Below, piece after piece: positions 25,440-36,995 of a DNA stretch of 64,000 nucleotides (position 1 is its first letter; every line of letters begins with the position of its first letter). Below the pieces are notes generated by a model that searched no databases, was not told the DNA's origin, and saw only the letters and a list, made by a program, of their open reading frames with translations. The stretch lies in NCBI GenBank assembly GCA_036023115.1, contig JAYKKT010000089.1, positions 6,829,501 through 6,893,500 of the forward strand, in the 5' to 3' direction. This DNA comes from Brasenia schreberi (Eukaryota > Streptophyta > Magnoliopsida > Nymphaeales > Cabombaceae). Position numbers and translations under genes: made by a program.

Positions 25440-28400
25440 TATCCTTTGGTGCAGAGTGGAGGACCTATCCTGTTCGATTCATGGATCCCTTTTATCTTCC
25501 CAAATAAGATAAACATCACATGCTGCGTCTTGTTATGATTTCGGTGTTTCACTTTTCAGAGCTTTTTTCCGGTTTGATAACCAGTGGAAAGCTAATTCGA
25601 ACTCATGATGTGGTTACCGGCAGCGAAGTTTTCTGTGCTTAATTTTGTCGCCAGCATCTTTTCTGTGGTGCTTGCTTGCAGTCAAGCTCAATTGTTGTCT
25701 TCTTTAACTGGAGGTCAAGGAGTCTTGGCATGCAACAAACTACTCAGTGTCTTATAAAGTTGACTCTTTGTTAATTCTGTTTGCAGGGAAAATGGTTGAG
25801 CCACAAGGGTTAACCCAGTGCTAGAGGACCTCATTTGCTGGATGGCAGTTGGGTCCTTGACTTCCAATCACCATTGTCGTCGCCATGGGTGATTCGGCAC
25901 AAACCCTGGCAGTGGAGGTCCTGGCCTGGTGGTTTACTCCATGAACCTGTGATAAGGGTTGGCTTGGTTCTTGGGGGTTTACGTCAAGGGTCTGGCATAT
26001 GGTAGCTTTAGTTTCCTTCTAATAAATCGACCAAAAAAGTCCATTGGAATTGTTAGCTCCAGTTTTGGGTGGTTCTGGTTCCATGAAAAGTGCCGGAACT
26101 GAACTACCGGGTGGTCCCCATTTTGGGTCTAGTTCTAAATTCGATTTCATCGGTTCTGGTCCCGATCGGTTCTTGGCCTGGTTCAATTTGGAACCGGCTG
26201 TCTACCCATATCAGATTCACACCTTCTGAACTAAAAAATTCTCTGATTAGTATCATCTCTGATGCAGTCTATCATGAACAGTATTTTACAGAAGTATCAT
26301 GGTACTTCGTATAGCCAATCAAGTACATAAAGCATTCTCTGGCTCTCTCTCTGTCTGAAAACACACACACACACACACACACAGCATATTTTACAACGGG
26401 GTGTCACAGAAGATAGGCGACTGGGTCTGAGAGGAGGCCTAATGTACTGACTAGAGTGTCAACTGTCATTCAAGAGATTATGAACTAGGGAGTTTGATAG
26501 TTCCGATACCCAGTGTGCATCCGGAGGGGTCTACGTATACGAAAAGCGAACAATGTGATGGCCACGGCAAACAAAGCAATGTTATTGTTTTTTCATGCAT
26601 ATTCTCAATGCCGTCACTGTTATGTTAGTTTATGCAATCTTTGTAGGGTCCAATCTATTGACGCCCCTAATCTGATTAGTGGTGTGTTTGAATTGTGGAA
26701 CAGAGTTTTCCTTTTCTTTTGGTCATCAGGTACTGTTCACACTTCGTGGAGACGTTCAGTTCGTCTTTTGCCTATATGCCCCATAATCAAACACCAGTTT
26801 TGTGTTTTAATTGTGGAACAGAGAGGACATAATCTGTGGGACTCATTCCGTATGGTATTGCCTCACACTTCCTGGAGGCATTTAGTCCCTGTTAATTGTG
26901 GAACACAAAGAACAGGGATGTTAGGAGTCAGGCAGCACTCAACGTTCAAATGTTCTGGACCTCGTGCTTTGCATGCCCTGATCCAAACAAAATGGTAGTA
27001 AATCCAATCCAGAGAACATCTCGATTGGATCAGAGTACGAGTCTAAATCTGATCCATTGCTAAAGAAAGTCCGCATCTGGACAGGGCTGGCAAGTGAACC
27101 AAGCTGGTTCGTGGTTTTCTGCAACTTGACCTGATCTAAACATCAGTTAAGTTATACGAGTTGAACATGAACAAGCTGGTTTGGTTTGGCTTGATTCCTA
27201 TTGCCGTATTTAGATGAGCAAATGCTGGAAAATCATGTGAACCAAAAATTGGGTGGATGCGGTGTAGGCAAATGATCAAATCTTATTTAAAAGAAAATTA
27301 TATAAAAACATTTCTAATTTATGGTAAAAGATTAAATTTCTACTCAAAATTATGAGAAAAGTTGCAATTTTAACTTCAACGAGCGAGCAGGATGGCACAA
27401 AAAGGAATCATCGGGCTAGGTAGTCAACTCACAAATCGAAGGTCAGGAGTTCAATACTGGGGGTTGCACCTCCCCATTATGGCAAAAAAGGAAAAGTCTT
27501 GAGCAGGACATGAACAGCCTCAGTTCGGTTCGGGTCCTTGTTGGCCTTGCATATGGATAGGTATACCCGATCTAATTAGTGGTCGATTGCGTGAGGCAGG
27601 TGGTGGAATTGGGATTTCGGACTAGATGCAATGGTGCGTTGTTTCATGCAGTTCCATATCCGAACCAACAAAATCAAGGCACGTTCGTTTTCCGACCGGG
27701 CGGGGCGATCTGCGAGATTCCACGTTGGGTCGGAGAAAATCGGGTCTCGGTAGGAACAAAGTTTCGATTGCACGTTGTTTCTGATTCTTTCTCACAGTTT
27801 TTCTGGTGATCTGTTAGAATAAATCGAAAAAGAATGGGGTCTTTCTTTGTTTCCTCCAAATTAATGATTCTCATTGTAACGCAATTTCGATGCAAGATTT
27901 GTATTTCCTTTCGCAGTTTTCCTTTGTTGTTGTTTCTGACTTTTGTGCTGGTGCACTTTCCATCTTTGCCAATTCGAAATGCCAATGAGCGAGAGTTTAA
28001 AGTTTGCGAGCACATGTGGAAATTTGCTTATTAGATTGGTAATATCCAGATTAAGGTTTTATTTCCCATTTAATTGTGCCAATTAATGGATTTACCACAA
28101 GCTGCTCATATTAAATGCAATTGGTTGCGCTTGAGAGCTAGGGAACATATTTCTGAACATTCTGATTGTTTTTCTGGATGCATCTGGATCCAATTGAGCT
28201 GGGGTATGCTGAAATCCAGTTTATCTTATAATTCTTTCGCCAGCAATAAGCAAAAGAGGTTTCCTTAAACTGGATTTTAGATCTACCACTTCCTGTTTCT
28301 TCAGGTTGAAGAATTAGGTGAATCCGTGAAATTGGAATTCGATCCGAAGAATTCACGAGGAACATGAAAGAGGTGAGCTAGATTGAACAGAAGAACGATC

Positions 28401-29104
28401 CCACGTTCTTTTCAAAATCCTACTGTGACTTGTTGGATCCTTCCACGAATTAGAAGTTGCTTGTCAAGTGTTCGAGAAATGCTTGCAACTGGTGGTACTG
28501 CACCCAAGGATGGTGGTTTGCATCTTCCAATGTTAATTATTTCAATGATTTCAATTTACTCTGTGAATGAGTAGGAAAATCTAGGCAATCTTGCGGTATC
28601 ATGTAGACTAGGTTAGAAGATCGTACAGGGCAAGGCCTTATTCAGACCCTAAAATTTTTTATGCATGTCTGTTTATCTTCTGTCGCATGTACATTATTGC
28701 AGTATGATCTAGAGGCTATAGGCTAGTGGATATGGTTGAAAACCTGCTCTATGTTCTAACGGTAATCACAAGAACTAAAAAAGATGAATTCTAAGTAACC
28801 AAAATATAGGTAGATGAGTAGCTAACCATTGATTTTTTCCATATATTTGGGTGTGCTGGAACCAATCTAATTTCCAGAATGAAAGTGAGTGCCATGTTTA
28901 AAATTCGTGGAAGTTTTGCACCCAAACTTCAGCTTAATTTTTCTATCTAGTGGTAATGCAAAGTTTTGAACTCGTTTCCTAAACTCATGATGTTTCCCTT
29001 ATTCAGGTGCAGGTGGACTGTGAATTTGTGATTAAGCACTAGAACAGTACATTTCAGAAACTTGCGGAAGTTTTCAGTCAATTACTTATGGTGAAAAGGA
29101 AGAA
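25440..29104. other. Spacer and SYP61 leader region
   Basis: ATP synthase d 3' UTR, then a GGTTC-rich patch (about 26040-26210), an AC repeat (about 26357-26382), an inverted repeat at 26684-26794, and a tRNA-like SINE trace at about 27405-27480 (ggtcaggagttcaatactgg). SYP61 5' leader exons probably start between 27600 and 28400, with acceptor candidates at 29006 and 29012 just before the ATG. No other gene recognised; a 161-codon ORF at 26513-26998 has no family motif. Confidence 0.45.
26684..26794. repeat. 111-bp inverted-repeat segment, MITE-like
   Basis: It starts gtgtttgaattgtgg and ends ccataatcaaacac, whose reverse complement is gtgtttgattatgg, so the ends are inverted with few mismatches. 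The gtgttt(g/t)aattgtggaaca motif recurs at about 26801 and 26893. No clean target duplication seen. Confidence 0.35.
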
Positions 29105-29107
29105 ATG

Positions 29108-32100
29108 ATGTCATCAGCACAAGACCCATTTTATCTTGTCAAGCAGGAAATTCAAGAATCCGTGAGTTGTTTTTGTTTCCCCTTTTTCTTCTTGTGATTT
29201 AAGAATAGGTTGTGTTCTGGACTGGCCCTGACTTCCATGTGCTTGTTTCATTGGCGTTGGATTGGCTTCATTATGGCTTTAAGTTGATTTGCTATTATAT
29301 CTGGTATAATATGTTACTATTTTCACTGTGAATATCAGTTGATTAGTACATTTCAGTTTATCGTCTTTAGCCCAATAAAAAGTGGGTTTTCTTCTTGTAA
29401 CTCTTCGCCAATGCTGAAGTTAGCAATAATGCGCATAAAGCTTACTCTACATGAAATAGGATGTCATGAGTGAACTCTGTTTATGTTCAGAGAAAAGTTG
29501 AATGAATATATTTAAAACTCTAATGAGCCAAATCTATGTAGATCTGATTTGCACTGTCGAGTTGCTTTGACTCAGTTCTAGATGTGAGCAATGATACAAC
29601 AACAACAACAACTAAGCCTTTTCCCATACTAGACGGGGTCGGCTACATGGATTCTTTGTTTCCATAGATCCCTATAGTGTGTCATGTTAGCAATTAACTC
29701 ACAATAAGCTAGATCATTTTTTATTGTTTCTTTCCAACACTTTTGTGGTCGTCCTCTACCTCTTTTAATACTTTCCAAATTTAGTTTTTCGTACCTTCTT
29801 ACGGGTTCTTCTTTTGATCTTCTTTCTATATGTCCAAACCATCTTAAACGATATTCTCTCATTTTATCCTCTATTGGTGCCACTCTTAATTTGTTTCTAA
29901 TAACCTCATTATGTATACGGTCTTTTCTTGTATGACCACTCATCCATCTCAACATCTTAATTTCTTCACACACATCTTTTGTATATGTTGATGATTAACT
30001 GCCCAACACTCAGAACCATAAACCATGGCAGGCCTAATTGCTGCTCTATAATATTTACCTTTTACCTTTAATGGTATCTTCTTATCACAAAGAATACGTG
30101 ATGCTCCTCTCCATTTTAACCAACCGGCATTAATTCTATGCGTAGCATCTCCATAAATTCTTCCATCACTCTGAAAAATTGACCCTAGGTATTGGAAACT
30201 TTCCTTTTGGGGATGCAATGTGTGCAAATTTTAATTTCTATGTCCTCTGAAGTAACCAAATGATCAAACTTACATTTCATATATTTTGTCTTTGTTCTAC
30301 TAAGTTGGAAGCCTTTGCTTTCTAATGTTTCTCTCCATAGTTCCAATTTTCTATTAACTTTTTCCTTAGACTCCTCCACTAACACAATGTCATGTGCAAA
30401 TAACATACACCAAGGTACTTCATCTTGAATATGTTTTGTTAACTCATCAATCACCATTATAAATAAGTATGGACTTAAAGTTGATCCTTGATGTAACCCA
30501 ATATCAACTTCAAAGAAGTTGGAATTCCTTCAAGAGACCTCACACATGTTTTTGCACCATCCTACATGTCTCTTATAAGGTTAATGTATGTCAATGGGAT
30601 ACCTCTTTTTTCTAAAGTTCTCCAAAGAACCTCCCTCGGTATCCTATCATAAGCCTTTTCTAGATCAATAAATATCATGTGAAGGTCTTTCTTTTTTGCT
30701 CTAAAATGTTCCATAAGACTTCTCAAAAGGTGAATCGCTTGAACAGTAGATTTGTCTAGCATGAATCCAAATTGGTTATGTGTTGTACTTATATTTTTCT
30801 TAACCTACGTTCGATAATTCTTTCCTACAATTTCATAGTATGGCTCATTAACTTGATACCTCGATAATTCGCACAATTCTGAATGTCTCCCATGTTCTTA
30901 TATATGGGTATAAGTGTACTCGCTCTCCATTTCTACAGCATCTTTTGGTTTCTCCATATTTCATTAAATAGTCTTGTGAGCCAAGTGATTCCTATTTCTC
31001 CTAGTATTTTCCAAACTTCTATAGGAATATTCTGTGGTCCTACCGATTTACCACCCTTCATATGTTTAAGAGCCTCTTTGACTTTATTTTTTTAAATACG
31101 TCATTGAAAATTGTGGTTTATATACTTTTCTAATTTGGCTAACTCTCCCAAGCTAATACTAACATCTTTATTTTCATTAAAAAGCTTATAAAAATAGTTT
31201 TTCCATCTATTTCTTATATCATCATTTGTCACTAGATTTTTTTCATCCTCGTCCTTGATGCATCTAACATAATTAAGATCTTTAGTTTTCTTATCTCTAT
31301 TCCTAGCTATCCTAAAAAGATCTCTTTCACCCTCTTTTGAGTTGAGTTTTTTTATATAAATCCTCACAAATTTTAGCTTTCGCTTTACTCACGGCCTTTT
31401 TCGCATCCTTCTTTGCTTTCTTATAAGCCTATAAAGTTTCACTAGTTTTCTTAGCATAATATAATTTGTAACATGCCCTCTTTGCCTTTATTTTATTTTG
31501 CACTACTTCACTCCATCACCAAGCTTCTTTTTGTGCTGGTACACCTCCCTTAGATACACCTAACACATCTTTCGTCACTTTCTTAATATGTATAGCCAGA
31601 TTGTTCCACATATCACATGGTGTACCAACATAATTTCAAACATCTCCTTGAAGGACTTTCTGTTTAAATATATCTTCTTTCTCGCTTTTGAGGTTCCATC
31701 ATTTAGTCCGAATAGCTCGATGCACTCTTTTCTTCTTTGTCTATTTTTTTATTTGTAAATCCATAACTAAAAGTCGATGTTGGGTGGTTAAGCTTTCTCC
31801 AGGAATTACCTTGCAATCTTTACAACACACTCTATCTTTTTTTTCTACAAATAAAGTAATCAATTTGTGTTTGTGATAAGCCACTCTTATAAGTAATTAA
31901 ATGTTCATCTCATTTTTTGAAGATTGTATTGACTATAAAGAGATCAAATGTCATAGAAAAATTTAAAATCTCCTTACCTTCCTTATTTATATCCCCAAAA
32001 CCAAAGTTTCCATGAATACCTTGATATCCTAATGCCTCTTTATCGACATGTCCATTTAAGTCTCCTCTTAAACAAAACATCTCCCTTTGTGGAATCTTTT

Positions 32101-35100
32101 GAATCACCTTGTATAACTCTTCCCAAAAAACTTTCTTTATACTATCTTCTAGTCCTACTTGGGGTGCATAAGCACAAACTACATTCAAAACCTCTGCTCC
32201 TAACACTAATTTCAATATCATGATTCGGTCAACGTATCTACACTATCCTTTAAATCTTTATTTATGATAATACCAACTCTATTTCGAGCCTTTTCTTTAC
32301 CTGAGTACCATAATTTAAAACCTGTATCCTCTATCTCCTTTGCTTTTTCTCCAACTCATTTTGTCTCTTGTAAACATAGAATATGAATATTTCTCCGAAT
32401 CATAGTATCTACCACCTCCCCGTCTAGTATGGGAAAAGGCTTAGTTATTGTTGTTATTGTTGTTGTATAGTATCTACCACCTCCATTAGCTTACCGGATA
32501 ATGTTCCGATATTCCAATAACCAATACAAATCTTATTATCTAGGACTAGCTTCCTTACCCCCCCGCATCCATCCATATTCAAAATGCGGAGACCCTCTCT
32601 GAAAATTATTCACTACATTCAGGCAACAATGTAGCAGGATTAACTTCTTTACCAACACCTGTCCATGATGTGGGAACCCTCTCTGCAATTGATTCACTAC
32701 ATTCGGGCGAAAATATAGTGGCCCTTGCTTACTTATTAGTTCATTCGGGGTCTGCTGCGCGTCGCTAGGGGGGACACCCCAAAGCAATGTTCATAATTTT
32801 TGTAATCCATGTTATAAAATTCTGACGAAGTTTTACGTTGGCTGTCGGAAGCCTAACACAACCCTCCTCCTTTATCCAGGCTTGGGACCGACAATGCAAG
32901 GGTGATCCCTTACATGGGCGGAGTTTGAGCAATGATAGCTAGACAAAATTAATTCCTGAACAAATTTAATTCCTGAGGTTATTCTAATCCTTTACATTCT
33001 TAAAGCTATAAAGACAACATGCAACCAATAATGATGTCAAAATGAAACACGGATCTTTATTCCACTTGCATATCCCTACCTGTTCAATTGTATCATGTTA
33101 CACCGCAAATTGGAACTTGAAATATCAACAACAACAACAACTAAGCCTTTTCCCATACTAGACGGGGTTGGCTACATGGATGCTTTGTTTCCACAGAGCC
33201 CTATCATGTGCCATGTTAGGGAATCTTGATAAAGAAAAGAGGCAGTGGTGCCAATGCTATGTCTGGTAGAATTGTTGGCAAACCATTTGCTGGTGATTCA
33301 TTTTTCAAACTCTCCCTGATATATCAATAGGGGGTGAAATTGCTGCCTCTTCTTAATGTTGTCTGTCTAATGTTCTCTGCTACATCACTCAATCCAACTT
33401 TTATTGGTCATCTGACTTCGTTGGTTTTTATGGACTAACATTTCTTTTGCTTATGATCAGATTGACAAACTTCTATCGACCTTCCAAAGATGGGAGCAGC
33501 TCCAGCCGAATGGAGGGGAATATGTGCAACTTCTGAAAGAGCTTCTTGCAGGATGCGATAGTGCTGAGTGGCAGGTAAATTAGCAATAATGGATTCCTGG
33601 AACTCATTTCAAGAATTCAGTTTGCATCTTGACTATAGCTTGTCGCCAGATGTTCTTACTAATGAGTGATAATCCCTTTTGAGGCTGCATGTGTTTCATT
33701 GTCTTCATCAGTCACTGCATGTTTTTCATTGTCTTTATTGTCGAGGAAGATTATCCAGTTCCTTGGATTGAGTTTCTTACTCATGAATGTTGCTCAAGTT
33801 GTTATTGGCCTTGTTTTGCATTGACAAGGTCATCTTAGCATCCAGTGGGTCAGATAGCTGACTGAATGAAATCAAGGATCTGGTATACTTTATCATCCTT
33901 GATTCGAGGTGGATGGTCTGGTCTATATTCTCATGCCTCTGGTTGGTTCAGAGAATACCATTTGCTGCTAAATGCATAAACATATCGGTTCTGGAAGATT
34001 CTTATTCTGAGTACTCAATTATTACCTGGCTAGTGAAAGGGTGGTTTCTTGATAGGAAGGTCGATGAATTAGAGAAGGCCATTGCAGTTGCAGGAAGCAA
34101 TCCATCTAAGTTTGGAATTGATGAAGTTGAGCTTGAAAAGCGCAGGAGATGGATCACCACATCTCATACTCAGGTACAAGCTCACCCTTTTGTGTGCATG
34201 TTTTTGTTACAGCTTTCTGACAAATCAGATGATTATCATCATGCCTGCATGCCATCAATTCCTTTATATACTGGAGTATCTGGTGTATTGGCAGCTAGTT
34301 TCCGTGAGGAGGTCTCTTGAGGCTGCAAAAGTTAACACGTCGGTGGCTGCTACTCAGAATGGGATGAATCAAGAGCTACGCAGATTAACAAATGCAGCAG
34401 GGCGATCTGATCAGTACTATTCACAAGAAAACGATGACTATGTATCATCGGAAGCAGACCAGCATATGCTTCTTATCAGGTGAGGTTCACTCGTTTGTGT
34501 GGGCATGGATGGAGAACTCTGAGGAATCCTAGAATAGTCTATCCAACAAACAACAACTAAGCCTTTTCCCATACTAGACGGGGTCGGCTACATGGATTCT
34601 TTGTTTCCACAGAGTCCTATCATGTGCCATGTTAGCACTAGAATAGTCTATGCAATGGGCCAATATTCCTACCCAAGATAGTCATGCCAGGCTTAATTCT
34701 CTTGCATCTGGCAACCACCAAAAGCTTATCTTGGTGTCCTAGTCAGTCTGCTTCAGACTGAATTGGACACCGTTGTAGGCTATGATGCTTAATGATTTCC
34801 CCATACAGTATTATATGTTAGTCTTTGGACTGCATATCTAACAAATTTTCCGACCTTGCATCCAAAACACACTTGTGTGCCAAGTTTCAATAAGGGTGGT
34901 GTCAATTACATCTTAATCAGGCAACAAGATCAAGAGCTTGACGAGCTAAGTGCAAGTGTGCAGAGAATAGGCGGTGTTGGGCTCACAATACACGAAGAGT
35001 TAATGGGTCAGGTATGATGGTAAATATTTCATTGATATGGTGCTTGCAAAACATGGTCTCCTATTTCTCGATCATCACGGTGTCTCTTACCTATTTATCT

Positions 35101-35161
35101 TTCTATCTATCTGTCTGTCTGTCTATCTGTCTCTTTGTCTCTCTCTCTCTCTATATATCTA

Positions 35162-35228
<67 letters not shown>

Positions 35229-35604
35229 AACTTTTGGCATCTTTAAAACCATAGGCAACTTCTGGCATCTTTGCACTGTGAAACATGATCAGTTGATGGA
35301 AAGTACATGTCTTAATGGCCTAATGTCGTTTATGTTGGGGCATTTACAGGAGAAGATCTTTGACGATCTGAGTCAGGATATGGATAGTACTTCGAACCGA
35401 CTTGATTTTGTCCAGGTGGGTTCCTCTCGATATATTCAATTAGGGTATTCGAATTATTCCTGCAACTGAGGACATTATTTTATGTGCTTGCAGAAGAAGG
35501 TAGCCATGGTCATGAAGAAGGCGAGCACAAAGGGTCAGATCATGATGATTGTCTTCCTTTTGATTCTCTTCTTCGTTCTGTTTGTGTTGGTTTTCTTGAC
35601 GTAG
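29108..35604 (+). CDS. SYP61: Syntaxin SYP61 (trans-Golgi network Qc-SNARE)
   Basis: TGN/early-endosome Qc-SNARE that pairs with SYP4-group and VTI12 SNAREs and is linked to plasma-membrane cargo and osmotic-stress responses in Arabidopsis (OSM1). Exons: 29108-29161, 33461-33574, 34060-34173, 34295-34479, 34921-35011, 35350-35415, 35494-35604; total 735 nt, 244 residues, near the Arabidopsis length of 245. Start [18 protein letters not shown]; syntaxin-6-type N-terminal helices ([23 protein letters not shown]); Qc-SNARE motif from [18 protein letters not shown] to [11 protein letters not shown] with the central Gln in MGQEKIF; C-terminal tail anchor of about 20 residues ([18 protein letters not shown]). 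An upstream in-frame ATG lies at 29105. Intron 1 is 4.3 kb because of an RTE insertion. Exon 4 begins with codons LVS that I do not recall in homologues, so that acceptor is less certain. Confidence 0.94.
29597..32935 (-). mobile_element. Full-length RTE-type LINE in SYP61 intron 1, defective
   Basis: Target-site duplications TGAGCAATGATA flank it at 29585-29596 and 32936-32947. Read on the minus strand it starts with a non-coding leader (actccgcccatgtaaggg), continues with an APE-type endonuclease ([19 protein letters not shown], around 32200-31910), then a reverse transcriptase ([18 protein letters not shown] at about 30700-30650, palm motif region near 30410), and an RTE C-terminal domain ([22 protein letters not shown], at 29973-29629). 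It ends with the terminus tagtatgggaaaaggctt and a (TTG)n tail. Several frameshifts and stops split the ORF, and the RT catalytic pair reads FAHD instead of a YADD-type motif, so it cannot replicate. It holds a later 47-bp insertion at 32420-32466. Confidence 0.92.
32420..32466 (+). mobile_element. 47-bp RTE 3'-tail insertion nested in the RTE element
   Basis: The insert reads ccgtctagtatgggaaaagg, then cttagtta and a TTG-rich tail, the RTE 3' end in plus orientation. It is flanked by exact 18-bp duplications atagtatctaccacctcc at 32402-32419 and 32467-32484. Removing insert plus one duplication restores the older element's sequence. It is opposite in orientation to its host element. Confidence 0.9.
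33123..33217 (-). mobile_element. RTE 3'-end fragment, SYP61 intron 1
   Basis: About 95 bp with the (caa)n tail, aagccttttcccatactaga, cggggttggctacatggatg and catgtgccatgttag, as in the other RTE tails. It lies antisense in SYP61 intron 1, 190 bp beyond the full-length element. No convincing target duplication was found. Confidence 0.8.
34543..34637 (-). mobile_element. RTE 3'-end fragment with target duplication, SYP61 intron 4
   Basis: A 95-bp RTE tail flanked by exact 14-bp duplications CTAGAATAGTCTAT at 34529-34542 and 34638-34651. It truncates at the same internal motif (catgtgccatgttag) as the fragment at 33123-33217. Confidence 0.9.
35096..35226. repeat. CTAT/CTGT and TA microsatellite
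   Basis: Imperfect ctat/ctgt/ctct repeats run into a pure TA tract (about 35191-35226) in SYP61 intron 5, between exons 5 and 6. Length is likely to vary between individuals. Confidence 0.9.
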
Positions 35605-36945
35605 AAATTCGGGCTGCACTGCTAATCAAGATTGACTGGTAGGTCACTCCGGAGATGGCAAAATATCTCACTGTCTGAATGGTTATTTAATATTTTGTTC
35701 TGGTGTTAGATCTTGCATACCTTAAAAGACTCTTTGATTCTTAGTAAGCTGTTTGCTGCCACTTTGTTCCCGAAAACTTTGTGCATTGGTAATTCTTACA
35801 TTTATAGAACTGCTAAATGGTTATTGGTGATTTTATCCATGTGGTTATTTTGAGAAACTCATTATATGGAATATCTTTATGACTGCGTTGCTTTACATTC
35901 AAGTGCATATGTCAGTCCCCTTTAGGAATGCAAGTTTTTATTTCTTGTTCATGGTTCAAAAGTGTAGAGGAACCACACTAATCCATCCCAAACTGCTAAT
36001 ATACTAGCACTATTTCTTTCTCCTGCTACCTTAGAACATTCATCTTGCTATACAACTGGTTGGAAGGAATTTGTGTTTGTATTTCGGTATCCCGTTCTTA
36101 TCGGAAGCAGGATCGTTCGCTTGGTGCTTCCATGGGGTTTCCGCTGTAGACAGGTGGAGTGAAGGCTAGAGCGTAGACAACGAGCGTATAGTGTAGACTA
36201 TTTTTCTGAGCGAGCCTTGAAGAGCTAAAGCAATGGTTATTACTAACTTCTTCCGCTCGAATTGTAACCATTGGTATCTTTTGTTCTTCCTGAAAAAATG
36301 CCTTAAACGTCTAAAAGTGCCGTGGGCACCGGTACATGTTATTTTCTCATACATAAATGTTGTCATAGGGAAACAAATAAGCTTTGTTTTGTTCATTTAA
36401 TTGTTTTGCATGGACCAATGCCTGTGACCATGACATACAGAAGAAAGCACAAAATTCTATTTAGATGATAATCACAATTCCTTTGAGAAGGGGATGGCAT
36501 TATTAGCACTTACATTTTAAACAAAATTTTCATTGTAGTTACAGTTCAAACATTTAGGCCATTGTTTTGGGGTGCAAGCTTGTGTTGTTTCACATGTATC
36601 TGTGAAAACGTGCTTTGAGGGTCATCTTGGCTTTTTAACTGCACCTGTCTCATCAGTCCTGTGCATGATTGAATCAGTCATGCATCCAGTTGCTGGTTTT
36701 GGCAACCTGCTGGCTCCATATGAAGGTGTGGCAATCCTACACTGGAATTCATTTTGCATCGCAAAGCTATTTGAATCCATGTTTCTACGGGCACTTTTCT
36801 GAAACAACCAAAGTTCCTTTGTTCTTTCTTTTCTTCTCTGATGAAGCTGTCATCCCAGCGATGTACAACCACGAAAACCATTTTCATGTTCCTAAACGAA
36901 GCAATCAAGTAGGTATACCCCCCCCCCCCCTCTCTCTAACACACG

Positions 36946-36995
<50 letters not shown>

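Noticed and set aside
26513..26998. 161-codon plus-strand ORF
   Set aside because: It is built from inverted and direct repeats of non-coding sequence and shows no domain, codon bias or family motif.
29597..33217. A CRISPR-like or tandem array suggested by repeated CAACAACAACAACTAAGCC motifs
   Set aside because: The repeats are separate RTE 3' ends at irregular spacing, each with its own flanks, not an array.
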